Part shown: positions 11,151 to 18,747 of the stretch, in pieces
Position numbering within the stretch: position 1 is the first letter of the stretch
How the letters are laid out: every line of letters starts with the position of its first letter
Assembly: GCF_900112345.1 (NCBI RefSeq)
Contig: NZ_FOLB01000009.1
Coordinates: 124,001 to 188,000, forward strand
From: Nocardioides terrae
GTDB taxonomy: Bacteria > Actinomycetota > Actinomycetes > Propionibacteriales > Nocardioidaceae
DNA: 64,000 bases
Direction: 5' to 3'
Position numbers and translations under genes: made by a program
The notes under the pieces: model-generated
The model's input: the letters and a program-made list of their open reading frames with translations, nothing else
What the model was told of the DNA's origin: nothing
The model's database searches: none

Positions 11151-12272
11151 ATGCGGATCCGTCTCGGGCTCGTCCTCATCGCCCTGGTCAGCGGCATGCT
11201 GACCGCCGCCCCGCCGGCCGACGCGGCGCTCCCGACGCTGCGGGTGAGGGTCGTCGCCGGCGGTCTCGACCATCCGTGGGACGTCGCGCCGATCACCAAG
11301 GGACGCCTTCTGGTGACCGAGCGGTCGCGCAAGACGCTGAGCGTCGTACGCCACGGGCACAAGCGGATGATCCCGCTCGTCGGCGAGCGGATCTGGAGCA
11401 GCGGTGAGACCGGGCTGATGGGCCTGGAGGTCGATCCGCATTGGCGCCGCAACCACCGCATCTACACCTGCCAGGGCTGGGGCACCGACGCGTCCCACGA
11501 CGTGCGGGTGATCGCGTGGCGGCTGACCAGGCACCTCAAGCAGGCGCGACCGGTCCGGACCCTCGTCGCGGGCCTGCCCTCGACCAGCGGCCGCCACGGC
11601 GGGTGCCGCCTCCTCATCGCACGCGACGGCTCGCTCCTGATCGGCACCGGCGACGCCGCGACGGGGACCAACCCGCGCAGCCTGACCTCGCTCGGGGGCA
11701 AGACGCTGCGGGTCGACCGCTTCACCGGTGCGCCGTGGCGGCGCAACCCGTTCCTGAGCAGCCCGGACCCCAGGACGCGGCTCATCGACACCTACGGCCA
11801 CCGCAACGTGCAGGGCCTGGCCCAGCGCCGCGACGGCTCGCTGTGGTCGGTCGAGCAGGGCACCTTCCGCGACGACGAGGTCAACCGGCTGGTCCGCGGC
11901 GGCGACTACGGCTACAACCCGGTGCCCGGCTACAACGAGTCGGTCCCGATGACCGACCAGTCGCTGCCCGGCGCGCAGGTGGCCGCGGTGTGGTCGTCCG
12001 GTCCCAGCACCGACGCGACGAGCGGCGCCACCTTCATCCCGAACCGGCGCAGGTGGAAGGGCTACCGCGGCTGGCTCGCCGTCGCGGTCCTCAAGAACGA
12101 GAAGCTCATGCTGCTCCACCTCAGTCGCTCGGGGCGGCTGCTCGACGAGCGCACGGCGCTGACCGGGCACGGTCGGCTGCGGACCGCTGCGGTCGCGCGC
12201 AACGGCGACCTGCTGGTGACCACCGACAACGGCGGCGGGCGCGACGTCATCCTGCGGGTCCACCCGCACTGA
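11151..12272 (+). CDS. Secreted PQQ-type sugar dehydrogenase
   Basis: A 373-residue exported six-bladed beta-propeller of the glucose/sorbosone (aldose sugar) dehydrogenase family. A signal peptide (MRIRLGLVLIALVSG through PADAA) is followed by GGLDHPWDVAPI, ETGLMGLEVDPHW, LLIGTGDAA, SLGGKTLRVD, YGHRNVQGLA and GDYGYNPVPGY, all typical of this propeller. Such enzymes oxidise aldoses and pass electrons to external acceptors. PQQ biosynthesis genes are not in the window, so the cofactor may be imported or absent. The ATG at 11151 starts the signal peptide, 23 bp after panB, so co-transcription with panB is possible but functionally unexplained. Confidence 0.87.
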   Translation: MRIRLGLVLIALVSGMLTAAPPADAALPTLRVRVVAGGLDHPWDVAPITKGRLLVTERSRKTLSVVRHGHKRMIPLVGERIWSSGETGLMGLEVDPHWRRNHRIYTCQGWGTDASHDVRVIAWRLTRHLKQARPVRTLVAGLPSTSGRHGGCRLLIARDGSLLIGTGDAATGTNPRSLTSLGGKTLRVDRFTGAPWRRNPFLSSPDPRTRLIDTYGHRNVQGLAQRRDGSLWSVEQGTFRDDEVNRLVRGGDYGYNPVPGYNESVPMTDQSLPGAQVAAVWSSGPSTDATSGATFIPNRRRWKGYRGWLAVAVLKNEKLMLLHLSRSGRLLDERTALTGHGRLRTAAVARNGDLLVTTDNGGGRDVILRVHPH

Positions 12273-12314
12273 GCCGCCACTCGCCGGCCGAGGACCAGCC
12301 GCCCTGACAGATGT

Positions 12315-12332
12315 CATGGCACCGACATGGCA
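12315..12332. promoter_or_regulatory. Tandem CATGGCA boxes upstream of ABC exporter
   Basis: CATGGCA occurs at 12315-12321 and again at 12326-12332, exactly 11 bp apart, one helical turn. The pair lies about 45 bp before the ABC exporter start. Tandem half-sites one turn apart suit a NarL/DesR-type response regulator, and one is encoded at the end of this operon. Binding is inferred. Confidence 0.35.
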
Positions 12333-12375
12333 AACGCTCTACGCGACTGATCCATCGGGACGCGATGCTTGAGGC

Positions 12376-13305
12376 ATGACCACTCCTGCCGTTCGCCTGA
12401 CCGGCGTGACGAAAGACTTCGGCCCCGTCCACGCGGTCCGCGGGATCGACCTCGAGCTCGCCCAGGGCGAGGTCGTGGCGTTCCTCGGCCCCAACGGCGC
12501 GGGCAAGACGACCACCATCGACATGATCCTCGGCCTCTCGCAGCCCACCAGCGGTGCGGCCGAGGTCCTCGGCATGGCGCCCCGCCAGGCCGTCGCCCAC
12601 GGCCTGGTGTCCGCCGTCATGCAGACCGGCGGCCTCATCAAGGACCTCACCGTCCGCGAGACGGTCGAGTACACCGCCAGCCTCTTCGCCGACACCCTCC
12701 CCGTCGACCGGGCGCTCGAGAACGCCGGCATCACCGCGATCGCCGACCGCAAGGTCGGCAAGTGCTCCGGCGGTGAGCAGCAGCGACTCCGGTTCGCGAT
12801 GGCGCTGCTGCCCGACCCGGCGCTGCTCCTGCTCGACGAGCCCACGACGGGCATGGACGTCGAGGGCCGCCGCACGTTCTGGAGCGCCATCCGCCAGGAC
12901 GCGGAGAAGGGGCGCACCGTCCTCTTCGCCACGCACTACCTCGAGGAGGCCGACCAGTACGCCGACCGGATCGTGCTGATCAGCCAGGGCCGCATCGTCG
13001 CCGACGGCAGTGGCGCCGAGATCCGTGCCCTGGCCGAGGGTCGCACCGTCCGGGCGACCTGGCCGCGGGAGACCGGCGAGCCCGACCACGCCGCACTCGC
13101 GGCCCTGCCGGGCGTCGACCAGGTCGACGTACGCGGGGAGCAGGTGCTGGTGCATGCCGCCAAGCAGGGAGCCTCCGACGAGGTCGCCCGGTTCCTGCTC
13201 ACGCGGACGCCGGCACGCGACCTGGAGATCACGTCCAAGAACCTCGAAGAGGCGTTCCTGAGCCTGACGGCCGGCGCCGAGCAGACGCAGGAGGCCACCC
13301 GATGA
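12376..13305 (+). CDS. ABC-2 exporter ATP-binding protein
   Basis: A 309-residue ATPase of the DrrA/CcmA-like ABC-2 exporter group. Walker A GPNGAGKTT lies at about 38-46, the signature is CSGGEQQR (Cys replaces the usual Leu), Walker B is LLLLDEPTTGMD and the switch His is in FATHYLEEAD. A C-terminal extension of about 90 residues follows the nucleotide-binding domain, as in drug or lantibiotic exporters. Its stop overlaps the permease start (ATGA). The pair is followed by a DesK-like kinase and a NarL-type regulator, an arrangement known for antibiotic or membrane-stress-responsive ABC-2 exporters. The substrate is unknown. Confidence 0.93.
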   Translation: MTTPAVRLTGVTKDFGPVHAVRGIDLELAQGEVVAFLGPNGAGKTTTIDMILGLSQPTSGAAEVLGMAPRQAVAHGLVSAVMQTGGLIKDLTVRETVEYTASLFADTLPVDRALENAGITAIADRKVGKCSGGEQQRLRFAMALLPDPALLLLDEPTTGMDVEGRRTFWSAIRQDAEKGRTVLFATHYLEEADQYADRIVLISQGRIVADGSGAEIRALAEGRTVRATWPRETGEPDHAALAALPGVDQVDVRGEQVLVHAAKQGASDEVARFLLTRTPARDLEITSKNLEEAFLSLTAGAEQTQEATR

Positions 13306-14132
13306 GCGCCATGACACCCGCAGGGACACCCGCAGCGACACCCGCAGCGACACCCGCCGCGAACGACGTACCCGCCCGCCGCGTCCCGCCCCTGGGCGCC
13401 TTCAACGTGACGCTGCTGCGCATCGAGCTCTTCCGGATGCTGCGCAACCGCCGCACGATCGTCTTCACCCTCGTCCTGCCGGCGGCGCTGCTGCTGACCG
13501 TCGGCAACCAGGACGGCTGGGACGACAAGGCCGGCGCGGGCAACGTCGCGGCCTACATCCTCATCTCGATGGCGCTCTACGGCGCCGCCCTGACCGCCGC
13601 GGCCACCGGGTCCATGGTCGCCATGGAGCGGGCGCTGGGCTGGTCGCGCCAGCTGCGCCTCACTCCCCTGCACCCGATCGCATACATCCTCACCAAGGCG
13701 CTGGTGGCACTCTGCATGGGCGCCCTGGCGATCGCCATGGTCAACCTCGTCGGCGTCCTGCAGGGCCGCGCCGTGATGCCGACCGGCGTGTGGGTCGGCG
13801 CCGCGTTCGTGACGCTCTTCTGCACCATGACGTTCGCCGCGCTCGGCGTCTTCATCGGCTACCTGGTGCCCGGTGAGAACGCGATGCAGATCCTCGGCCC
13901 GGGTCTGGCCCTGCTCTCCTTCCTCGGTGGCGTCTTCATCCCGATCGACCAGTACGCCGAGGTCGTCCGTCAGGTCGCCTACTGGACCCCGATGTACGGC
14001 GTCGCCGAGGTCGCCCGCTCCCCCCTGACGCACGAGCTGCCGTGGTTCGCGATCGTCAACGCCGTGGGCTGGTTCGCGGTCTTCGTGCTCGGCGCGGCGT
14101 GGCGGATGAGCAAGGACACGGCGCGGGTGTGA
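13302..14132 (+). CDS. ABC-2 type permease
   Basis: A 276-residue integral membrane partner of the preceding ATPase. After a low-complexity cytoplasmic leader made of four TPAx units come about six hydrophobic segments: near 45-65 (IVFTLVLPAALLL), 80-105, 130-160, 165-195, 200-220 (LGPGLALLSFLGGVFIPI) and 245-268. The ABC-2 permease signature region PGLALLSFLGGVFIP is intact. The ATG overlaps the ATPase stop. It probably exports a lipid, peptide or drug-like compound (inference). Confidence 0.92.
   Translation: MSAMTPAGTPAATPAATPAANDVPARRVPPLGAFNVTLLRIELFRMLRNRRTIVFTLVLPAALLLTVGNQDGWDDKAGAGNVAAYILISMALYGAALTAAATGSMVAMERALGWSRQLRLTPLHPIAYILTKALVALCMGALAIAMVNLVGVLQGRAVMPTGVWVGAAFVTLFCTMTFAALGVFIGYLVPGENAMQILGPGLALLSFLGGVFIPIDQYAEVVRQVAYWTPMYGVAEVARSPLTHELPWFAIVNAVGWFAVFVLGAAWRMSKDTARV
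13314..13361. repeat. Four 12-bp tandem repeats in permease N-terminus
   Basis: Four near-identical 12-bp units (ACACCCGCAGSG, last one ACACCCGCCGCG) encode TPAG, TPAA, TPAA, TPAA at the start of the ABC-2 permease. The repeat is in frame, so copy changes would only lengthen or shorten the leader. Confidence 0.7.
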
Positions 14133-14133
14133 C

Positions 14134-14139
14134 TAACCT
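14134..14139 (+). promoter_or_regulatory. -10 element of sensor kinase gene
   Basis: TAACCT lies 7 bp before the kinase ATG, at the very end of the permease gene. This would give an internal, essentially leaderless transcript for the kinase-regulator pair besides read-through from the exporter. Confidence 0.35.
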
Positions 14140-14146
14140 TCGCGCC

Positions 14147-15244
14147 ATGAGCGAGCAGCGGACCGGGCCGACCCAGGTGGGTCGGCTCGGCCCGTTGTTC
14201 GCGGGCGTCTGGCTCTTCTTCCTGCTCGACCCGCTGACCGAGGGCTGGCGTCATCGCGACGAGGTCCGAGGTGTCCTCGGCATCGTCGCCACGGTGGCCT
14301 TCGCGGCGTTCTACATGGTGCTGTGGAGCCGGGCGCGACACGTCCGCGGCCGGCTCACGGTGTCCGACGCGCCGGTGTCCTTCGCGCTCCCCTACCTCGG
14401 CGGCATGACCGCACTCGGCGCCGCGATGGTGGCCTGCCTGGGCGAGACCGGCCTGGCGTGCACCGTCTACATCGCCGTCGCCGCCGTCATGACGCTGCCG
14501 CTCAAGCGCGCGGTGGTGGTGGCCGCTCTCCTGATCGCCGCGTCGCTGGCCCTGAGCGCCGCCAACGACTGGGGCGGCCAGATCGGGCTGGTGTTCGGGA
14601 TCACCGCGGCCACGGTCGCCATCTTCGGGATGCGCACGGTCATGCGGCGCAACCTCGACCTGCTGGACTCCGAGCAGGAGAACGCCCGGCTCGCGGTCGA
14701 GAACGAGCGCAACCGCTTCGCCCGCGACCTCCACGACATCCTCGGGCACTCGCTCACCGTCATCACGGTCAAGGCCGAGCTCGCCCAGCGGCTCGTCGAC
14801 ATCGACCCGGAGCGGGCGCGCGCCGAGCTGGCCGACCTGGAGCGGCTCTCCCGCGATGCGCTGGCGGACGTACGCCGGGCGGTGAGCGGCTATCGCGAGC
14901 TGACCCTGCCCGGGGAGCTGGCCCGGGCCCGCGAGGCTCTGGCCGCGGCGGGCATCGAGTCGCGGCTGCCGCAGTCGACCGACGACGTGCCGTCGCAGCT
15001 GCGGGAGCTGTTCGCCTGGACGGTGCGGGAGGGCGTCACCAACGTCATCCGGCACTCGGGCGCCCACTCGTGCGAGATCGTGCTGACGCCCACCAGCGCC
15101 GAGATCCGGGACGACGGCCGCGGGCCGGAGGTGGCCGACGACGGCTCCGGGCTCACCGGCCTGCGTGAGCGCTCCGCCGCGGTCGGCGCGACGCTCGTGA
15201 CGCGGTCGCTCGAGCCGGGCTTCAGCCTGCAGGTGAGTGCATGA
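14147..15244 (+). CDS. DesK-type sensor histidine kinase
   Basis: A 365-residue membrane histidine kinase of the HisKA_3 group. The first 170 residues contain about five hydrophobic segments and no large extracytoplasmic domain, as in DesK-like membrane or envelope sensors. The phosphoacceptor is His196 in FARDLHDILGH. A short HATPase domain follows, with the N-box REGVTNVIRHSGA and a G-box at RDDGRG. The ATG at 14147 was chosen because it starts the conserved leader and has a -10 element 7 bp upstream. The stop overlaps the regulator start (ATGA). It is probably the sensor that controls the adjacent ABC-2 exporter. Confidence 0.92.
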   Translation: MSEQRTGPTQVGRLGPLFAGVWLFFLLDPLTEGWRHRDEVRGVLGIVATVAFAAFYMVLWSRARHVRGRLTVSDAPVSFALPYLGGMTALGAAMVACLGETGLACTVYIAVAAVMTLPLKRAVVVAALLIAASLALSAANDWGGQIGLVFGITAATVAIFGMRTVMRRNLDLLDSEQENARLAVENERNRFARDLHDILGHSLTVITVKAELAQRLVDIDPERARAELADLERLSRDALADVRRAVSGYRELTLPGELARAREALAAAGIESRLPQSTDDVPSQLRELFAWTVREGVTNVIRHSGAHSCEIVLTPTSAEIRDDGRGPEVADDGSGLTGLRERSAAVGATLVTRSLEPGFSLQVSA

Positions 15245-15858
15245 GCGATCCGGTGATCCGCCTGCTGCTCGCCGACGACCAGGCGCTGGTCCGCGGCGCA
15301 CTCGCCGCGCTGCTCAACCTCGAGCGGGACCTCGAGGTGGTGGCCGAGGTCGGCTCGGGCGACGAGGTCCTGCCCGCGGTGCTGGAGCACCGGCCGGACG
15401 TGGCACTGCTCGACGTCGAGATGCCCGGCATGGACGGCATCGCCGCCACCGCCCTGGTGCGCGCGAAGGCGCCCGGCACGCGGGTCCTGATCGTGACGAC
15501 CTTCGGCCGGCCCGGCTTCCTGCGCCGGGCGCTGCAGGCCGGTGCGCACGGCTTCGTCGTGAAGGACACTCCTGCGGCCGAGCTCGCGGACGCGGTTCGC
15601 AAGGTCCACCGCGGCTTGCGCGTCGTCGACCCGCAGCTGGCGACGGACAGCCTCGTCGCCGGCGAGTCGCCCCTGACGCCCCGGGAGACCGAGGTGCTCC
15701 GTGCGGCGCGGGACGGATCCACCGTGGCGGCGATCTCGAAGCGGCTCTTCCTCTCGGAGGGAACCGTCCGGAACCACCTGTCGGCGGCGATCGGCAAGAC
15801 CGGCGCGACCACTCGTGCCGAGGCCGTGCTGACGGCCGAGGGGAACGGCTGGCTCTAG
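15241..15858 (+). CDS. NarL/DesR-type response regulator
   Basis: A 205-residue response regulator. The receiver domain has the acidic pocket LLADDQ, phosphoacceptor Asp58 (LLDVEMPGMDG) and the conserved Lys in VVKDTP. A LuxR-type helix-turn-helix is at about 140-195 (SPLTPRETEVLRAARDG, AISKRLFLSEGTVRNHLS). It overlaps the kinase gene by four bases and is the last gene of the exporter/two-component operon. Tandem CATGGCA boxes upstream of the exporter are a candidate binding site. Confidence 0.94.
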   Translation: MSDPVIRLLLADDQALVRGALAALLNLERDLEVVAEVGSGDEVLPAVLEHRPDVALLDVEMPGMDGIAATALVRAKAPGTRVLIVTTFGRPGFLRRALQAGAHGFVVKDTPAAELADAVRKVHRGLRVVDPQLATDSLVAGESPLTPRETEVLRAARDGSTVAAISKRLFLSEGTVRNHLSAAIGKTGATTRAEAVLTAEGNGWL

Positions 15859-15915
15859 CCGCTCGAGGTGTGACTCAACGGCCACAACGGCCTCTGCAGC
15901 CACAGCAAAGAATAC

Positions 15916-15944
15916 GCCCCGCCGTCTGCGTGAGTCGGCGGGGC
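15916..15944 (+). terminator. Hairpin terminator after response regulator
   Basis: GCCCCGCCG pairs perfectly with CGGCGGGGC around an 11-nt loop (arms 15916-15924 and 15936-15944). It lies about 60 bp past the regulator stop. There is no U-tract, which is common for high-GC actinobacterial terminators. It could serve both strands, since the gene from the right also ends nearby. Confidence 0.55.
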
Positions 15945-16050
15945 TGAGCCCTCGGTACCCGGCAGCGCCGCCGGCATGCGCGGCTCGGCAGAAAATCTGC
16001 GCGAGGTTCTGCTGCCGCGGGTGCCGACCGCGGCGCTTCGGCGCTGACTC

Positions 16051-16251
16051 CTACTGCTCGGGATCGGCGCCGTCGTCGTCGTTCCAGTCGGGGTCGTGCT
16101 CCCACGCCTCGTTGCGCTCCTCGACCTTGCCGAGCGCCTGCTCGGCCTCGGCCGCGGTGTCGTAGGGGCCGAGCCGGTCCTTGTTCGGACATCCCTCGGG
16201 GCCCTCGACGGTGTGGTGCTTGAGACAGAACCAGAAGCCACCTTCACTCAT
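16051..16251 (-). CDS. Small conserved actinobacterial protein (SPOR-like)
   Basis: A 66-residue soluble protein beginning MSEGGFWFCLKHHTVEG, with CPNKDRLGPY and an acidic helical tail. Similar small proteins, some labelled SPOR-domain-like, are widespread in actinobacteria; I know of no function. The WxCLKHHTVE and GCPxKDRLGPY segments look like a compact conserved fold with two cysteines. The ATG at 16251 follows the stop of the TPR gene by 9 bp, so the two are probably co-transcribed. Confidence 0.72.
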   Translation of the reverse strand: MSEGGFWFCLKHHTVEGPEGCPNKDRLGPYDTAAEAEQALGKVEERNEAWEHDPDWNDDDGADPEQ

Positions 16252-16260
16252 GCGGTGAAG

Positions 16261-16686
16261 TTACCCGTTCTGGGGCCTCGTCAGCAGCAGCCGCTCCACG
16301 CGCAGCATCGCGAGCTCGTGCTCGATGTCGCCGCTCATCACCGCCGCCATCCTCAGGTGCGGCAGCGCCTCCTCGAGCCGGCTCTGCCGCTCGAGCACCC
16401 GGCCGAGCGCGTGCCGCGACCAGACGTCGTCGGGCGTCTCCTCGACGAGGGAGCGCAGCTCCGCCTCGGCCTTCTGCAGCTGCGCGCGGATCATGAACGC
16501 CCACGCCCGCAGGCAGCGCAGCCCGGTGTTGCGCGGGTCGTGCGCGAGCGCCTGCTCGATGAGGTCGAGCGCCTCGTTGGGGGCGCGACGGGCGAGCAGG
16601 TCATAGGCGGTGCGGTACGCCGACTCCGGGCCCTGACCCGGGAAGACGATCGCCGGCGCGGTGAGCTGGAAGTCGTTGTCGGTCAC
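16261..16686 (-). CDS. Tetratricopeptide-repeat protein
   Basis: A 141-residue cytoplasmic protein made of about three TPR-like helix pairs: AYDLLARRAPNEALDLIEQAL, then LRCLRAWAFMIRAQLQKAEAEL, then SRHALGRVLERQSRLEEALP (each about 34 residues apart). There is no signal peptide or membrane segment. It presumably mediates a protein contact; the partner is unknown. It is first in a two-gene unit with the 66-residue protein. Confidence 0.82.
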   Translation of the reverse strand: MTDNDFQLTAPAIVFPGQGPESAYRTAYDLLARRAPNEALDLIEQALAHDPRNTGLRCLRAWAFMIRAQLQKAEAELRSLVEETPDDVWSRHALGRVLERQSRLEEALPHLRMAAVMSGDIEHELAMLRVERLLLTRPQNG

Positions 16687-16811
16687 GGCATGAGAACGCT
16701 TCTCATTGTGTCGTCATTCCCGCGCCGCGGTACCGACGGCCGTCACGTCCTCGCCCGCGGCGATCGCGCCGGCTTTGAGTCACCGACGTGCGCCCGCGGT
16801 CCGCACGGCCG

Positions 16812-16817
16812 TACTGT
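16812..16817 (+). promoter_or_regulatory. -10 element of rnpB
   Basis: TACTGT ends 7 bp before the 5-prime end of the RNase P RNA predicted by its terminal helix, the expected distance from a -10 hexamer to the transcript start. The -35 is weak. Confidence 0.45.
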
Positions 16818-16824
16818 TGCTCAC

Positions 16825-17199
16825 GCGTGACGGGCTGGCCGGGCGACCGCGTCGCCTTCCACACGAAAGGGAGGCGTCGAGGAAAGTCCGGGCTCCACAG
16901 AGCAAGGTGGTGGGTAACGCCCACCCGGGGAGACCCGCGGGACAGTGCCACAGAAAGCAGACCGCCGTGCCTCCGGGCGCGGTAAGGGTGAAACGGTGGT
17001 GTAAGAGACCACCAGCGCCCCAGGTGACTGGGACGGCTAGGTAAACCCCACCTGGAGCAAGGTCAGACAGGATGCGTTCGAGGGCGGCTCGCCCGAGCAT
17101 CCGGGTAGACCGCTGGAGGCCGCCGGCAACGGCGGTCCGAGATGGATGGTCGCCCCTCTTCGGAGGACAGAACCCGGCTTATGTGCCAGCCCGTCACGC
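16825..17199 (+). ncRNA. rnpB: RNase P RNA, class A
   Basis: The catalytic RNA that trims tRNA 5-prime leaders. The 5-prime strand of the terminal P1 helix (GCGTGACGGGCTGG, 16825-16838) pairs perfectly with CCAGCCCGTCACGC at 17186-17199. The universally conserved P4-region segments are present: GAGGAAAGTCCGGGCTCC at about 16879-16896 and ACAGAACCCGGCTTAT at about 17167-17182, together with GGTAAGGGTGAAA in the middle. The length of about 375 nt fits the bacterial A type. Reading frames that cross this region are not genes. Confidence 0.96.
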
Positions 17200-17236
17200 A
17201 CCTCGGCTGACGCCGGCGAGCCCGGTTCGGGCGGAC

Positions 17237-17270
17237 GGACGGGACGGGCAGCGAACTGCCCGCCCCGTCC
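17237..17270. terminator. Strong bidirectional hairpin terminator
   Basis: A 15-bp stem with one mismatch (arms 17237-17251 and 17256-17270) closes a CGAA tetraloop. It lies 38 bp after rnpB and 13 bp beyond the end of the oppositely oriented reductase-like gene, so it can stop both transcripts. Confidence 0.75.
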
Positions 17271-17282
17271 GCTTGGCTACCG

Positions 17283-17900
17283 TCAGCCGACGTCCGCGCG
17301 CAGCGCGACGTTCCACCCGGCGCCGTTGCGGGCCAGTCCCATCAGGAGGATGGCCGTCCACTCGAGGACGTAGGTGCTCTCGAGCCCGCCGGTGTCGAGC
17401 GGCCGCATGCCGAGGCTCGTCACGAGCTCCGCGAACCGCGCCCGCGCCTCGGGGCTGTCGCCGGCGAAGAGCACGTCGTGCGGCCCTCCCTCGGCGAGCA
17501 CGTGGCCGAAGATCGTGTTGAACGCCTTGATCACGTGCGTGCCGTCGGGGACCGCGGCGGCGATCTGCTGGGTCATCGAGTGGCCCTCGGTCGTCAGGAT
17601 GCCGGTGCCGTCCGCGTTGAACGGGTTGGTGATGTCGACGAGGACCTTGCCGGCCAGCCCGGCGCCGTAGTGGGCGACGACGTCGAGTGCGGCCTGGTGG
17701 AGGACGGCCAGGACCACGATGTCGCCCGCGGGGACCGAGCCGTAGGTGCCGGCCACGGCGCCGTTGCCGATCCGGTCGGCGGTGGCCTGCGCATGAGCCG
17801 GGTTGCGGCTCATGATCTCGACGGTGTGGCCGCTCTCAGCCGCCCGAGTGCCGATGGCAGTGGCCATGTTGCCGGCTCCGATGATGGTGATGGTGCTCAC
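17283..17900 (-). CDS. F420-reductase-like NAD(P)-binding protein
   Basis: A 205-residue Rossmann-fold protein of the NADPH-dependent F420 reductase-like group (coenzyme F420-dependent NADP oxidoreductase superfamily). The dinucleotide loop is IIGAGNMATAIG at the N-terminus; conserved downstream pieces are VLAVLHQAAL, LVDITNPFN and IKAFNTIFGHV. The GTG at 17900 begins the fold exactly, and the upstream reading covers the operator region, so longer starts were rejected. It diverges from a TetR regulator across a 133-bp region with three operator-like copies, so it is probably the regulated gene. The electron carrier actually used is uncertain. Confidence 0.87.
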   Translation of the reverse strand: MSTITIIGAGNMATAIGTRAAESGHTVEIMSRNPAHAQATADRIGNGAVAGTYGSVPAGDIVVLAVLHQAALDVVAHYGAGLAGKVLVDITNPFNADGTGILTTEGHSMTQQIAAAVPDGTHVIKAFNTIFGHVLAEGGPHDVLFAGDSPEARARFAELVTSLGMRPLDTGGLESTYVLEWTAILLMGLARNGAGWNVALRADVG

Positions 17901-17944
17901 GAGGTGGCCTTCTTCCGTGACGGGATCAGTGGAGGGCCCAAACG

Positions 17945-18012
17945 TGAGGCACCCCTCCGGTTCGCTCGTAACAACGGAGGCACCCCTCACCTTATTCCGG
18001 AGGGGTGCCTCA
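17945..18012. promoter_or_regulatory. Triple TetR-type operator in divergent promoter
   Basis: GAGGCACCCCTC occurs at 17946-17957 and 17977-17988, and its inverse GAGGGGTGCCTC at 18000-18011. Each is a GAGG-N4-CCTC palindrome. The outer two belong to a perfect 16-bp inverted repeat (17945-17960 with 17997-18012). The third copy overlaps the spacer just before the TetR -10 (TACGAT, 18021-18026), so binding would block both directions. The binding protein is inferred to be the adjacent TetR regulator. Confidence 0.75.
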
Positions 18013-18020
18013 AATCGGGG

Positions 18021-18026
18021 TACGAT
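18021..18026 (+). promoter_or_regulatory. -10 element of tetR gene (leaderless)
   Basis: TACGAT lies 7 bp before the TetR ATG and directly downstream of the third operator copy, so the message should start at or next to the start codon. Confidence 0.5.
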
Positions 18027-18033
18027 CCGAGGC

Positions 18034-18690
18034 ATGGGAGCGAATGGCGTCGAGCGAAGACCGCTGCGCCGTGACGCGCAGGAGCGTCGCGACCGCCTCG
18101 TCGAGGCGGCCCGACGCGAGTTCGCCAGGCATGGCGTCGATGCCTCCCTGGAGAAGATCGCCCGCGAGGCGGGTGTCTCGATCGGCACGCTCTACCGCCA
18201 CTTCCCGACGCGCATGGACCTCCTCATGGCCGCCTTCCGGCCGCGGCTGGACGAGTTCATGGCCGGCGCCGCCGAGGCGCTGGCGATCGAGGACCCCTGG
18301 GACGGATTCGTCCACTACCTGGAGAACCTCTTCGCCATGCAGGCCGGTGACCGGGGCTTCAACGACTTCCTCTCCCGCCGGTTCACCGACAACGCCGAGA
18401 CCGAGCGCATCCATGACCAGATGTGCCGACACATCGGGGACGTCCTCGCTCGCGCGCAGGACGCCGGCCGGGTGCGCGCCGATCTCAGCCAGGGCGACAT
18501 CGTCAACCTCATCTGGTCGAACGGCCGGATGATCGACGCCACCAGCACCACCGCGCCCAACGCGTGGCGACGGCACCTCCACCTCATGCTCGACGCCTAC
18601 CGCGCGGAGCGGGCCCACCCGATCCCCGAGCCGCCGATGACCGACCAGCAGCTGTACGACGCCATGGTGCATCTCAGTCAGGTGGACTGA
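18034..18690 (+). CDS. TetR-family transcriptional regulator
   Basis: A 218-residue TetR regulator. The helix-turn-helix is at about 15-65 (FARHGVDASLEKIAREAGVS, then IGTLYRHFPTRMDLL). The C-terminal ligand domain contains the W-SNGRMIDAT region and a conserved acidic helix. The ATG at 18034 has a -10 element 7 bp upstream and a GAGG next to it. It is transcribed away from the F420-reductase-like gene and probably represses both itself and that gene through the triple operator. The effector is unknown. Confidence 0.92.
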   Translation: MGANGVERRPLRRDAQERRDRLVEAARREFARHGVDASLEKIAREAGVSIGTLYRHFPTRMDLLMAAFRPRLDEFMAGAAEALAIEDPWDGFVHYLENLFAMQAGDRGFNDFLSRRFTDNAETERIHDQMCRHIGDVLARAQDAGRVRADLSQGDIVNLIWSNGRMIDATSTTAPNAWRRHLHLMLDAYRAERAHPIPEPPMTDQQLYDAMVHLSQVD

Positions 18691-18747
18691 GCCCGGCTGG
18701 CGCTCACGACCCGCTTGAAGCCGGTGACCTCACGAAGCGGGCGACGC

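Noticed and set aside
16825..17199. Short reading frames across the RNase P RNA
   Set aside because: The region folds as rnpB with its conserved P1 and P4 segments; the frames overlap on both strands with no ribosome sites or recognisable protein motifs.
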